The notes beneath the pieces were generated by a model. It did not search any database, had not been told where the DNA came from, and saw only the letters and a list, made by a program, of their open reading frames with translations. A stretch of 38,292 nucleotides of DNA from CBFIJI01 sp965662885. Its GTDB lineage: Bacteria > Bacteroidota > Bacteroidia > Flavobacteriales > Flavobacteriaceae. The translations under genes and the position numbers were made by a program. The stretch is from assembly GCA_965662885.1 (NCBI GenBank), contig CBFIJI010000011.1, positions 1 through 38,292 on the forward strand, given 5' to 3'. Below are positions 1-8,749 of this stretch, piece by piece (the stretch's first letter is position 1; every line of letters begins with the position of its first letter).

Positions 1-737
1 AAGGAAATCCCATAATTGACCCCATTTTTAAAGCCTTTTGGTAGGTCTTTTGCGTGATGCCAAAGGTGCATTTTGGGATTATTGAATATAAATTTAAACC
101 AACCGTAATCCCAATTTAAATTGGCATGATTCAGATGTCCAACTAGGATGGCAAATACATGCATCAAAAAGAAGTCTTGGATACTGAAACCAATCATGGC
201 CAAAGGAATGTATTGCAAGGATTTATAGATTACAGATTCCATCCAATGAAAACGTAAATGGGCTGCAAAACCCATTTCTTTAACGGAGTGATGGACTTTA
301 TGAAATTCCCATAGCCAGGGTACCCGGTGCAATAATCGATGAATGTTCCATTGTAAAAAATCAGTGACGACAAAGAGGGTGAGTAGTTGCAAGCCTCCAG
401 GCCAAGAGCCGATTTCTAGTGCAACCAAATTAGTGATGCCAAAAAGTCCTAAAAAGTCATTAAATAAAGCTACACCTACATTGGATAAGGCACTAAAGCC
501 TATCAAGGAAAATAGAAAAAAATTAAAGAACATATAAAAACCATCCAACCAAAAATCTTTACGAATAACACCCTGTTTTTTTCGCCACGGCAAAAGAATT
601 TCCAAGGCCCAAACCACTAAAGACAATCCTAACAAGACATAAAAGAAGTTGTTAACCGAAGGCTCGGTAATGTCGTTAACAAGATAATTCCAATAGCCAC
701 GAAATGATCTTTCTATGATGTCCCAATACTTTTCCAT
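1..737 (-). CDS. Fatty acid hydroxylase / sterol desaturase family membrane protein, C-terminus cut by window edge
   Basis: An open frame runs from an ATG at 737 to the left edge, giving 245 codons with no stop, so the C-terminus is missing. The family comprises membrane di-iron oxygenases that hydroxylate or desaturate lipids. The histidine clusters are visible: H133-x3-H137 (NIHRLLH), H146-x2-HH150 (FHKVHH), GHLNH at 200-204 and H224-x2-HH228 (MHLWHH). Hydrophobic segments lie near residues 30-50, 65-100 and 115-130, as expected for an integral membrane enzyme. It starts 20 bases after the stop of the upstream YeeE/YedE gene and probably shares its transcript. The substrate cannot be read from the sequence; sterols are unlikely in this lineage, while a carotenoid, fatty acid or ornithine lipid is possible. 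Confidence 0.85.
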   Translation of the reverse strand, partial: MEKYWDIIERSFRGYWNYLVNDITEPSVNNFFYVLLGLSLVVWALEILLPWRKKQGVIRKDFWLDGFYMFFNFFLFSLIGFSALSNVGVALFNDFLGLFGITNLVALEIGSWPGGLQLLTLFVVTDFLQWNIHRLLHRVPWLWEFHKVHHSVKEMGFAAHLRFHWMESVIYKSLQYIPLAMIGFSIQDFFLMHVFAILVGHLNHANLNWDYGWFKFIFNNPKMHLWHHAKDLPKGFKNGVNYGIS

Positions 738-757
738 AGTAGTTTTTTTAAAAATCG

Positions 758-1726
758 TTAAGGTTTGGTAAGATAGCCAACCAAACCACTGCCTAAAAAA
801 ATAAACAAGGTGGCTACCAAGCTACCAATGCCGAGTAAAGGCGCAAAGGTGAGTCCGTGTCCCACCGTGCATCCGGCAGCAATACTTCCCGATACCCCCA
901 AACCAAGGCCACCAAAGAAGCGTTTAAAAATAAGTTCTTTTTTGGGAAGGCTAAAACGTTTACTCGAATCTTTTCGGGTACTGAAAAAGGCCCCAACTAA
1001 AATCCCTACAACAAATAAAACACCCCATGAATAATTTAAGTCCAAACTGTCGAGAATCCCCGGAATAATCCCCATACTAAAACCCGTATTACCCCACAAA
1101 GCGATAAGCCAAGCAAGTGTTCCAATCATCCCCATCAGAAGTCCTGTTTTTTTCCACCCCCATACCGCACCTTTTGGGGTTTGATCGTTATTTCTAAAAA
1201 GACGGTAAAGAATTAGTGCTGAAAATAGGCTAATAAGAGAGGATATCCAGATGGAGAAATCCCCTTTCCAAACGGACTGTTGTTCAATCAATATCGTCTC
1301 TTGAGCTGCTTCTCGTAAAAATTGTAAAAAGCCTTTTTCCGTTAAATATATCCCTAATATAAACCCAAAAACTGCAAGAATTGCCCCTGAATTTTTTTCA
1401 CCAATTTTATAAAAAATTCCCGCACCACAACCGGCTGTATAGTACATGAATATTCCGAAAAAAAAGCCGCCAAATGCACTCCCAATCAAATATAAGGGCG
1501 GAAGTGCAATACCACTTAGTAATCCTTGAGAAGGTGGATAGGAATAAAGAAGTGAAAATAATAAAGGGAGCAGGAGCAACTGAAGTAAAATAGCCGTCAC
1601 AAAACTTTTAAGTTTAGTGGTGTCTTGGTTGCGGATGACATTGGAAAAGCCAGAATTCATACAAAATTGTCCCTTAACGGAAACATAGCCGTAAAGGGCT
1701 CCAATTAGTAGTGCAAAAAAGAGCAT
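758..1726 (-). CDS. YeeE/YedE family (TsuA-like) sulfur-compound transporter
   Basis: A 322-residue, almost wholly hydrophobic protein with about nine or more membrane segments and the two-lobed layout of the YeeE/YedE family (known members import thiosulfate). Three cysteines sit in the family's typical positions: C22 (GQFCMNSG), C100 (TAGCGAG) in the first lobe and C286 (AAGCTVGHG) in the second; the glycine-rich settings around C100 and C286 mirror each other. In characterised thiosulfate importers such cysteines relay the substrate through the membrane. No TusA-like gene is adjacent. Its downstream partner is the truncated hydroxylase. Some Bacteroidota carry the family as two half-length genes; here both halves are in one chain. 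Family sure, substrate inferred. Confidence 0.86.
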   Translation of the reverse strand: MLFFALLIGALYGYVSVKGQFCMNSGFSNVIRNQDTTKLKSFVTAILLQLLLLPLLFSLLYSYPPSQGLLSGIALPPLYLIGSAFGGFFFGIFMYYTAGCGAGIFYKIGEKNSGAILAVFGFILGIYLTEKGFLQFLREAAQETILIEQQSVWKGDFSIWISSLISLFSALILYRLFRNNDQTPKGAVWGWKKTGLLMGMIGTLAWLIALWGNTGFSMGIIPGILDSLDLNYSWGVLFVVGILVGAFFSTRKDSSKRFSLPKKELIFKRFFGGLGLGVSGSIAAGCTVGHGLTFAPLLGIGSLVATLFIFLGSGLVGYLTKP

Positions 1727-1985
1727 TGGATCGTTAGCTTTATGGTTGAATACATATTTGAATGTCTTTCTTTAACAGATTGTTTTCTTATTCTTACGAA
1801 AAGACCTTATTCCGTTTTTTTTTATGCTGTTTTTACAATAGTACAAAAGATTCTGATATAAGAGTTGATCGGCGATTTATTGTTTGAAATACATCTGACA
1901 ATTCCCAGTGTTTTTTTGTGTTTTTTTTGTGAAGACGGTTTAAAAAATATCCCTAAATTTAGGTAGCTATATTAAAGAAAATTCT
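1727..1985. other. Intergenic region between divergent sulfur transporter and esterase genes
   Basis: A 259-base AT-rich gap, the longest in the window without a gene, containing two T runs around 1914-1929. TAAATTTA at 1954-1961 is one base from a -7 box for the esterase, but a TTTG at the right distance is lacking. I find no RNA gene, small ORF or convincing hairpin. Confidence 0.5.
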
Positions 1986-2960
1986 ATGGAAATCATTTTA
2001 AAACTCCTCACCCATTTTAACCAAATTCTATCTAAAAGTTTATTTTTTGGTCTACTTGTTACGATGACTTTAGGTGTTTCTTGCCTTCAAGAAAACGACC
2101 CTAATCAGTCCACAATTCCTGAAGAACTAACCATGGCAACTGACAACCTTAGCCCAGGTTTATATTCACAAAGTTTGGTTCATGATGCTGTTTCACGAGA
2201 ATACCTCTTGTACATTCCCGATTCCTATGACGGTACATCGGCGTTTCCCCTAATGCTTAACTTCCATGGTTATGGCGGAACAGCCACCGGACAAATGGAA
2301 TGGGCAGACATGCGCAGCCTAGCCGATCAAGAAAACTTTATTTTAGTCTATCCGCAGGGAACCTTGTTGGAGGGGAGTTCGCATTGGAATGCTGCTTTGC
2401 CGGGAGGGGATAATAAAAGTGATGCTGATGATTTAGGGTTTACTGCAGCCTTAATCGATACGCTTAGCGAAAACTACAGTATAGACACTGATCGGGTGTA
2501 TGCTTGTGGCTACTCCAACGGTGCTTTTTTCGCTTATGCCCTCGCCTGTTATCGTAGCGATTTAGTCGCAGCAGTAGGCTCAGTTTCTGGAACCATGTTG
2601 GAAGGAACTATCGAACTTTGTGAACCCGCTCACCCCACAGCCATGATCAACTTGCATGGAACGGAAGATGGGGTTGTTCCCTATAGTGGAGGGCTTGGGT
2701 ATGAAGCTATTGACACGGTGCTTGGCTATTGGGTACAGGCCAATGGTATTGAAGGATCGCCTTCAACTAGCAGTGCCACCTCTGGTGGATTGACCATTGA
2801 ACATTATGTTTATCCCCAAGGAAATAACGGAACTTCCATTACCCATTATAAAGTCATTGGCGGCGATCATGTGTGGTTTGACCTTAACTATGAAGGGGCA
2901 AACACCAACCGTTTGATTTGGGATTTTGTTTCCAGTTATGACATAAATGGTTTACGATAA
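1986..2960 (+). CDS. Lipoprotein alpha/beta-hydrolase esterase (PHB depolymerase / feruloyl esterase-like)
   Basis: A 324-residue protein starting with a basic and hydrophobic segment ending LGVSC, so C33 is the likely lipidated cysteine (glycine at -3 is slightly atypical). The remainder is a serine esterase of the LpqC / PHB-depolymerase-like family: oxyanion segment NFHGYGG, nucleophile elbow GYSNGA, acidic residue in HGTEDGVVPYSGG, and final histidine in GGDHVWF near the C-terminus. Known relatives release ferulic or acetyl groups from polysaccharides or act on short polyesters. The enzyme would sit on the outer membrane or in the periplasm. The gene stands alone, diverging from the sulfur transporter and followed 33 bases later by a DUF2071 gene. 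The substrate is not determined by sequence. Confidence 0.83.
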   Translation: MEIILKLLTHFNQILSKSLFFGLLVTMTLGVSCLQENDPNQSTIPEELTMATDNLSPGLYSQSLVHDAVSREYLLYIPDSYDGTSAFPLMLNFHGYGGTATGQMEWADMRSLADQENFILVYPQGTLLEGSSHWNAALPGGDNKSDADDLGFTAALIDTLSENYSIDTDRVYACGYSNGAFFAYALACYRSDLVAAVGSVSGTMLEGTIELCEPAHPTAMINLHGTEDGVVPYSGGLGYEAIDTVLGYWVQANGIEGSPSTSSATSGGLTIEHYVYPQGNNGTSITHYKVIGGDHVWFDLNYEGANTNRLIWDFVSSYDINGLR

Positions 2961-2993
2961 ACGAATAAAGGCTAAGAAATATTTCCATTTTAA

Positions 2994-3725
2994 ATGATAA
3001 AATTTAATCAAAATGAAAAGGTTTTCTTAAAATCAAATTGGTTAAAATTAGCTTCCGCTAATTATATTATCGACCCCTCCATATTAGAAAAACATTTGCC
3101 AAAGGGAACACTATTGGAAGCATTCAATGGTAACTATTTTGTAAGCTTAGTGGCCTTTAGATACAGTGAAACCCGCCTCTTGAATCTCAAGATACCTTAC
3201 CATGATATTTTTGAAGAAATTAATTTGAGGTTTTATGTTAAACGGGAGATTACTCCAGGAAATTGGAGGTCTGAGGTTGCATTTACCAAATTATTTTTCC
3301 CCAAGAGAGCGCTTACATTAGTTGCTAAATATATTTATAAGGAAAATTATGAAACACTCCCAATGAGGCATGACTGGACTGAAACTAAAAATGAGTTATT
3401 GACCTCCTATGGTTTAAAGAAAAAACAATGGCATAATTTTGAAATAGTCAGTGATAAAAAAAGTGCGGCTGTTACTTCTAATTCTCCAGATTATTTTTTT
3501 TCCAAACATTATTGGGGTACCTCTCAAATTGATGATCATTCTTGCACTATATACAAAATTGAGCATCCTGAATGGGAGTCCTTTAAGGTACATGACGCGA
3601 CGATATCTTTTGATTTTAACAGCATTTTTGGCCCTGAATTCAACCATTTGACCAATAAAACTCCCGATTCCGTCCATTTATTTAATGGATCCGAAGTTAT
3701 TGTAAATAAAAAGGAAGTCATTTAA
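2994..3725 (+). CDS. DUF2071 (YqjF-like) protein of unknown function
   Basis: A 243-residue soluble protein without signal peptide or membrane segment. Its layout fits the DUF2071/YqjF family: an early conserved stretch with LPKGTLLEAFNGNYFVSLVAF, a middle part with NLRFYVKRE, and a late part with YFFSKHYWG followed by HPEWESFKV. This fold resembles lipocalin/acetoacetate-decarboxylase-like barrels, but no catalytic role is established. It follows the esterase by 33 bases on the same strand and may be cotranscribed. The DNA looks somewhat more AT-rich than the flanking genes, which could indicate separate ancestry; I judged this by eye only. It converges with the symporter gene. Confidence 0.72.
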   Translation: MIKFNQNEKVFLKSNWLKLASANYIIDPSILEKHLPKGTLLEAFNGNYFVSLVAFRYSETRLLNLKIPYHDIFEEINLRFYVKREITPGNWRSEVAFTKLFFPKRALTLVAKYIYKENYETLPMRHDWTETKNELLTSYGLKKKQWHNFEIVSDKKSAAVTSNSPDYFFSKHYWGTSQIDDHSCTIYKIEHPEWESFKVHDATISFDFNSIFGPEFNHLTNKTPDSVHLFNGSEVIVNKKEVI

Positions 3726-3845
3726 CGTGATTGATGTACTTAAAGAAAAATAAACTCCTAATCGTTATGCCTGAGCGATAAAATTTTCTAAAATGCTATG
3801 CCAGTAGAAAAATTCTTGATCCTAATTTTCAACACCCTTTCTGTT

Positions 3846-5522
3846 TTATGAGGAAAAGGAAATGCCTACAGGACTAAACACCCACCACAAGACAAGAACC
3901 AAGAGTATCAAAACAAGCGTCAAGACTACATCTTTATTCCATTTAAAAGTGGAAGCCCTTTGCTCCTTTTGAAAGGTGACTAATTCCAAAACCGCAGGGT
4001 CTTGGGGTGTTCCTAACTTACTGACAAGCATTAAAATAGCAGCGCAAAAAAGAAAAAGGAATAAGGCAAAATGTAAAAAGTTAATTTCTAAAAAGAGTGC
4101 AACAATACTGTTTTCTGAAAGCGTTAGACTACCATTGTTGTTCATAAATTCCAAAACCAAGCGTAAAATTCCAATCCCAAATCCAGTCCAAAGGGTAATG
4201 ATTGCCCCACGACCATTAATCCATTGATATAAAAGACCTAAAAGGAATACCGCAGCAATCGGAGGAGAAATATAGGCTTGAATACTTTGTAAATAGTGAA
4301 AAATACCACCCCCCATAAGAGCGTCCATAAACGGAATCCATCCTAAACTTACAACAACTAAAACTACGGTCGCAAAACGTCCAAAACGAACCAGTTGAAC
4401 TTCTGTAGCATCGGGTTTAAATTTTTGATAAAAATCAATCGTCAAAAGTGTGGAGCTCGAATTAAAGGCAGAAGATAAGGAACTCATTAAGGCAGCTAAA
4501 AGTCCAGCAATGGCCAACCCTTTTAGTCCGGTAGGTAAAAATTCCGTGATGAGTACTGGGAGGGCCTGGTCGGCATTTTCCATAGAAAAATGAATCACGC
4601 CTTCTTGCATTAAAGCATAGGCAATCACTCCGGGAATAAAGAAAATAAAAACGGGTAATAATTTTAAATAGCCTGCAAACAAGGCCCCTCTTCGAGCATT
4701 GGAAATATCTTTTGCAGAAAGGGTACGTTGTACAATGTATTGATCCGTACACCAATACCAAACTCCCAAAATAGGCGCACCAAAGAGCATCCCCGTCCAC
4801 GGATAGTCGGAGTCTGACATCGGACGCCAAAGATTAAAAAATGCTTGAGTTGGTGGATTCCCTTCTGTTAAAGAGGCTTTGGATAATGCTGCGATCAGAC
4901 TGTCCCAGCCTCCCAATTGATAAAGTCCAAAAAAAGTCACTGCTGTAGTCCCTAAAATCAGTACAACAGCTTGAAGCATGTCGGTATAGATTACCGCTTT
5001 AAGCCCTCCCAAAACGGTGTAGAGTCCGGTGGCCAAAACAGTGATGATGGCTCCTGTCCAAAATGGAATCCCTAAAATTTCAAAGACCAAAGCCCCTGCA
5101 AAAATAATGAGGGAAATTTTTGTTACAATATAAGCCAAGATGGAAACTACGGATAGATAGTTTCTACAGGCTTTGTTGTAGCGCTTTTCCAAAAATTCTG
5201 GCATCGTATAAACACCTGTCCGAATATAAAAAGGAACAAAAACCCAGCCTAGAAGGATTAAAATTAAAGAGGCTAAAATTTCAAAATTAGCAGAAGGCAT
5301 GTCAGCTCTAGCCCCTGCTCCGGAAACACCTAAAATAATTTCAGAACCAATATTGGAAGCAAATAAGGAAGCGCCAATCACTAACCAACCTTGATTTTTA
5401 CCAGCTAAAAAATAGTCCACTGATGAAAATACAGCATTCTTTTCCCCGCTGGAAACCCATTTGGAGATCCAAAGAATGCAACCGAAATAAACGGTAATGA
5501 TGAGTATGTCTAAAAATTCCAT
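3846..5522 (-). CDS. Sodium/solute symporter (SSS/SLC5 family, SGLT-like)
   Basis: A 558-residue integral membrane protein with about 14 hydrophobic helices, the length and pattern of sodium-driven sugar-type symporters. Family features include an early segment with FLAGKNQGWLVIGASLFASNIG, a glycine-rich helix with VLGGLKAVIYTDMLQ near residues 170-185, and a late SSLSSAFNSSSTL segment that in relatives contributes to the sodium site. Its closest architecture is the SGLT/vSGLT group, so a sugar, sugar acid or polyol is the most likely cargo. It is the last gene of the PhyH-SDR-Dabb-symporter unit, 79 bases behind the Dabb gene, and probably imports the substrate handled by those enzymes. Confidence 0.88.
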   Translation of the reverse strand: MEFLDILIITVYFGCILWISKWVSSGEKNAVFSSVDYFLAGKNQGWLVIGASLFASNIGSEIILGVSGAGARADMPSANFEILASLILILLGWVFVPFYIRTGVYTMPEFLEKRYNKACRNYLSVVSILAYIVTKISLIIFAGALVFEILGIPFWTGAIITVLATGLYTVLGGLKAVIYTDMLQAVVLILGTTAVTFFGLYQLGGWDSLIAALSKASLTEGNPPTQAFFNLWRPMSDSDYPWTGMLFGAPILGVWYWCTDQYIVQRTLSAKDISNARRGALFAGYLKLLPVFIFFIPGVIAYALMQEGVIHFSMENADQALPVLITEFLPTGLKGLAIAGLLAALMSSLSSAFNSSSTLLTIDFYQKFKPDATEVQLVRFGRFATVVLVVVSLGWIPFMDALMGGGIFHYLQSIQAYISPPIAAVFLLGLLYQWINGRGAIITLWTGFGIGILRLVLEFMNNNGSLTLSENSIVALFLEINFLHFALFLFLFCAAILMLVSKLGTPQDPAVLELVTFQKEQRASTFKWNKDVVLTLVLILLVLVLWWVFSPVGISFSS

Positions 5523-5601
5523 GATATGTGTTTTGTTGGTTGGTTTATTTTAAAGCTTTTGCTTGTTTCTAATTTAGTTTATTTTAAAAATAAGGAATTT
5601 T

Positions 5602-5928
5602 TTAGGGGATTGGGGAATTCGCCCAATAATCGACAACAAAAACTTTTTCTAAATACGGTTGTAATTGGGCTACAAAGGCTTGGTGTTGTGGGTGGGGTGT
5701 ATAAACAGTATCCCGGTCTTCTTCCGAATGGAACGTGACCAAATAACAATGGGTAAAATCTTGATGAAAGTTTTCTGGACTTTTATTGATCCCCCATTCA
5801 AAATCTTGGACTACCGAAATGGCTTTTGATAATGCATTAAAGGCCTTGTTTAATTGTTGCACTTTAAGGTCTGGGGTGTTTTCTTTAAACTTAAATAAAA
5901 CGACATGACGTAATAGTTGTTGTTGCAT
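5602..5928 (-). CDS. Dabb (stress-responsive A/B barrel) domain protein
   Basis: A 108-residue single-domain protein matching the Dabb family: RHVVLFKFK at the N-terminus, then FEWGINKSPE, then a conserved block DFTHCYLVTFHSEEDRD and PHPQHQAFV. The family forms dimeric ferredoxin-like barrels; some members are enzymes or cyclases, others are unassigned and often sit in bacterial sugar-catabolic clusters. It lies 33 bases after the SDR gene and 79 before the symporter. The start ATG at 5928 places the barrel immediately at the N-terminus, as usual. Confidence 0.85.
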   Translation of the reverse strand: MQQQLLRHVVLFKFKENTPDLKVQQLNKAFNALSKAISVVQDFEWGINKSPENFHQDFTHCYLVTFHSEEDRDTVYTPHPQHQAFVAQLQPYLEKVFVVDYWANSPIP

Positions 5929-5961
5929 AGGAATATAGTGTGTTTTTATTTTTAGTAAAGG

Positions 5962-6756
5962 CTATAGGATTCCTCCCATACTTCCTCCATCGAGTTTAAT
6001 TGCAGCTCCGTTGGTGGCTGCAGAAAGGGGGCTGACATAAAAGGCGATGGCATGGGCAATTTCTTCTACGGAAGCAAAACGCTCTAAAAGTGAAGATGTT
6101 CTGACGTTGGTAAAAAACTCTTCCTCGACTACTTCTTTTGTTTTATTTTCTTTTGCTGCAACATCGGCTAAAAATTGTTCTGCCCCTTCTGTCAATGTAG
6201 AACCGGGGATCACCGTGTTGACTGTAATCGGAGTGCCTGAAGTCAGTTGGGCTAAACCTCTTGATAGGGCTAACAATGCTGCTTTTGTGGTACTATACGC
6301 AATCAAATCAGCAGGGACTAAAGTGGCACATTCACTTGAAATAAAGAGAATACGACCCCAGTTGGCCTCCATCATTTTGGGTAAAAAAGCACGAGATAAT
6401 CGAACACCACTCATTAAATTGACTGTTAATTGTCGGTTCCAGTCGGTATCAGTTGTATCAAAAAAACGTTGTGCCGTATAAATCCCAACATTATTGATAA
6501 GAATGTCCACCGAACCCAGTTGTTCTATGACAACTGTCACCGCATTTTCTTCTAAAAAATCTGCAGCAATCCCGTCTACTTCACAACCAGAAACAGCCTC
6601 TTGTAATCGTTTAATTGCAGTGTTAACTGTTTCCTGAGTTCTTCCGTTGATGATGACTTTTGCTCCCTCTTTTAACAAGGTTTTTGCTGTTGCAAAACCA
6701 ATCCCAGAGGTGGAGCCTGTAATAAAAGCAGTCTTTCCTTTAAGTTGTAAATCCAT
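5962..6756 (-). CDS. Short-chain dehydrogenase/reductase (SDR)
   Basis: A 264-residue classical SDR that should use NAD(H) or NADP(H). The cofactor motif TGSTSGIG is at 13-20, the structural motif INNVG in the middle, and the catalytic serine and tyrosine-lysine pair lie in ISSECATL and YSTTK. The basic residue in NGRT at the end of the second strand favours NADPH, but this is an inference. The C-terminal NGAAIKLDGG segment is typical of 3-oxoacyl-reductase-like members. It begins 14 bases after the dioxygenase gene, consistent with an operon. The likely reaction is oxidation or reduction of a hydroxyl group on the imported compound or the product of the dioxygenase. Confidence 0.88.
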   Translation of the reverse strand: MDLQLKGKTAFITGSTSGIGFATAKTLLKEGAKVIINGRTQETVNTAIKRLQEAVSGCEVDGIAADFLEENAVTVVIEQLGSVDILINNVGIYTAQRFFDTTDTDWNRQLTVNLMSGVRLSRAFLPKMMEANWGRILFISSECATLVPADLIAYSTTKAALLALSRGLAQLTSGTPITVNTVIPGSTLTEGAEQFLADVAAKENKTKEVVEEEFFTNVRTSSLLERFASVEEIAHAIAFYVSPLSAATNGAAIKLDGGSMGGIL

Positions 6757-6770
6757 TTATTTAAAAAATA

Positions 6771-7757
6771 TTAGTCCCATTGATCCAATCCTAAGAGTTT
6801 TTTACCCAAAGGGGATAATTCTGCTCTTTTATATTTGGTTTGTTCCCATTTTCGAGGATCCCCAGGAAAAGCATAGCCTTCTGGTGCAATACTATTTTTC
6901 CAAGAGTTGACTCGCCATTGCTTTAGTGATTCCTCTTCTTCCTGAGCGGGCATCATGGAAATGTATTGTGCTATCCTCACCTTATCTTCTGATAGGTTGG
7001 GTCGAATTCCATGGGGTTCTGTACTGTTAAAAATAAGCAGATCACCAGCCTCTAGGGGTACTTTTACAATTTTATCTTCCAAGCCGTTTAGGTCGGGTTG
7101 AAAGCGGTCTCGATCTTCGGGTTGGGTCAATTTCCATGTATCGTAATTGCGATAAAGCCAAGGAATGCATTGAAAGCCTCCCATATTTTGATCGGTTTGA
7201 TCGGCCAAAGACAAAACTCCTTGTACATTTTGAGGTCGTGTTTCTGGGTCGTAATCCCAATGGATAAATCCTTTGTATTCAAAACCGGGACGTATTGGGA
7301 AATTAAGATTGGCCCGATCAATGGTGACCCATAGTTTTTCACTTCCCCAAATATCGACAAAAGCGTCATAAACCCTTTGCATCTGTCGGTTGTTCCAAAG
7401 GTGTTGATTGTTATACACCTCAACCATTCCAGTTCCTGCCAGTTCTTTCATTTGCATTTCTGCACGTGGTGCAGTGTACCAAGTACTTTTGTCATTAGGG
7501 TCTTTGTCTTCAAATTCCCAAAGAAATTCTGCGGTCTGTTTTGCTTGCTCTCGTGGGACTGCATTTTTAATAATGACATAGCCATTGTGTTTCCAAAATT
7601 TCCAATCTTCTATGGATAAAACACGAAGTGAATCGGGGGTGGCCTCCTGTCTAAGGTTTAAAATACTACTCTTTGCCGTCGAAGGGTTTCCAGGAATATC
7701 TTTATGTTGATTGTCGGGAAGCATCTTCCCTGCCATGGTCGGTTTGGTTTTTTCCAT
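6771..7757 (-). CDS. Phytanoyl-CoA dioxygenase (PhyH) family Fe(II)/2-oxoglutarate oxygenase
   Basis: A 328-residue cytoplasmic protein with the double-stranded beta-helix iron site of the PhyH family: H166-W-D168 (GFIHWDYDP) and a distal histidine H249 (STEPHGIRPN), with R261 (RIAQY) a candidate for 2-oxoglutarate binding. The N-terminal segment HNGYVIIKNAVP is also typical. Known relatives hydroxylate acyl chains, ectoine, amino acids or small natural products. It heads the four-gene minus-strand unit and is divergent from an AraC gene 135 bases away, suggesting control by that regulator. About 50 residues precede the domain; a later start is possible but the codon pattern looks coding throughout. 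Substrate unknown. Confidence 0.85.
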   Translation of the reverse strand: MEKTKPTMAGKMLPDNQHKDIPGNPSTAKSSILNLRQEATPDSLRVLSIEDWKFWKHNGYVIIKNAVPREQAKQTAEFLWEFEDKDPNDKSTWYTAPRAEMQMKELAGTGMVEVYNNQHLWNNRQMQRVYDAFVDIWGSEKLWVTIDRANLNFPIRPGFEYKGFIHWDYDPETRPQNVQGVLSLADQTDQNMGGFQCIPWLYRNYDTWKLTQPEDRDRFQPDLNGLEDKIVKVPLEAGDLLIFNSTEPHGIRPNLSEDKVRIAQYISMMPAQEEEESLKQWRVNSWKNSIAPEGYAFPGDPRKWEQTKYKRAELSPLGKKLLGLDQWD

Positions 7758-7892
7758 GTGTAAATGTTTGTTGTTTATAACAAAGTTGAAAAAATCATAC
7801 TATAGATTTTTTATTAAATTTAGCCATTAATTGTATGATATTGATATTTTGGTCTGTTACTACTATAATTTTACTCAATTTTGTGAAATAGC
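7758..7892. promoter_or_regulatory. Divergent regulatory region between araC-type gene and PhyH operon
   Basis: A 135-base gap that must carry both promoters. CAATTTTG (7876-7883, plus strand) and CAACTTTG on the minus strand (7788-7781) each differ from TAnnTTTG by one base. Weak promoters of this kind fit dependence on an activator, but no paired AraC half-sites could be fixed by eye. Confidence 0.4.
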
Positions 7893-8735
7893 ATGAAAAT
7901 TCAACTAGAGACAATCACGAGTCATTCGGATAGTTCATTCAACATGTTGTTTAATCCACGTTTGAGTGATCTATTTTATTGGCACTTTCATCCAGAATAT
8001 GAATTGGTCTACATTGAAGGTGCTTCGGGAACCCGACATGTTGGAGATCATATTTCTACTTATCAGGAAAGTGATTTGGTTTTGATTGGCTCCAACATTC
8101 CACATTTGAATTTTGATTATGGTGTTAAAACTGCTTATCGGAAAGTCGTAGCCCATTTAAAAAAAGATTTTATCGAAAGACATATTCAAAGAACACCGGA
8201 ATTATCAAAGATTACTGCCTTATTTGAAAAGTCTAAATATGGCGTTGCCTTCTTTGGAGAGACTAAAAAAGAGGTTGGAAAACGTTTATTATCGTTTGAT
8301 CAATTAGATGAGTTTCAGCAATATCTGGCATTGATGGAGATTTTTACATTATTATCCTCCAGTACTGAGTTTGAACTTCTGCATCAAAGTCAGTATGTAA
8401 AAAAATACAGTGAGAGGGAGCAGGGTCGGATTCGAACCATCTATGGATTTGTCGATAAGCATTATCAGCAAAAAATTGAACTGAAGCAAATGGCCGCCAT
8501 GAGTAATATGACCAAAGAGGCGTTTTGTCGTTATTTTAAAAAAGCCTCTGGGAATACATTTGTTGATTTTTTAAACCGTTATCGTATCAGTCAATCCAAA
8601 CGGCTTTTGATGTCTGGAAAAAGTGTCAGTGATGCCTGTTATAATTGTGGCTTTGAAAGTCTTTCTTATTACAATCGGGTATTTAAAAAGATTACCGACG
8701 AAAACCCAAGTGCGTTTAGAAAAAGGTATTTGTAA
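7893..8735 (+). CDS. AraC-family transcriptional regulator with N-terminal cupin sensor
   Basis: A 280-residue regulator. Residues 20-100 form a cupin-like sensor (FYWHFHPEYELVYIEG, then a DLVLIGSNIPH stretch), the ligand-binding half of AraC/RhaS proteins. Residues 180-280 carry two helix-turn-helix units: IELKQMAAMSNMTKEAFCRYFK and the conserved second unit containing VSDACYNCGFESLSYYNRVFK, followed by PSAFRKRY. It faces the PhyH-SDR-Dabb-symporter unit across 135 bases and is the probable ligand-responsive activator of that unit. This arrangement resembles carbohydrate-utilisation regulators, supporting a sugar-like inducer without proving it. Confidence 0.9.
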   Translation: MKIQLETITSHSDSSFNMLFNPRLSDLFYWHFHPEYELVYIEGASGTRHVGDHISTYQESDLVLIGSNIPHLNFDYGVKTAYRKVVAHLKKDFIERHIQRTPELSKITALFEKSKYGVAFFGETKKEVGKRLLSFDQLDEFQQYLALMEIFTLLSSSTEFELLHQSQYVKKYSEREQGRIRTIYGFVDKHYQQKIELKQMAAMSNMTKEAFCRYFKKASGNTFVDFLNRYRISQSKRLLMSGKSVSDACYNCGFESLSYYNRVFKKITDENPSAFRKRYL

Positions 8736-8749
8736 GCAATGGGTATTTT

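Noticed and set aside
343..537. Plus-strand open frame of 64 codons
   Set aside because: It lies entirely within the minus-strand fatty acid hydroxylase, whose histidine motifs prove the real frame.
3726..3845. Terminator hairpin between the DUF2071 and symporter genes (ATCG...CGAT near 3760-3780)
   Set aside because: Only a four-base stem with a long loop and no clean T run; not supportable.
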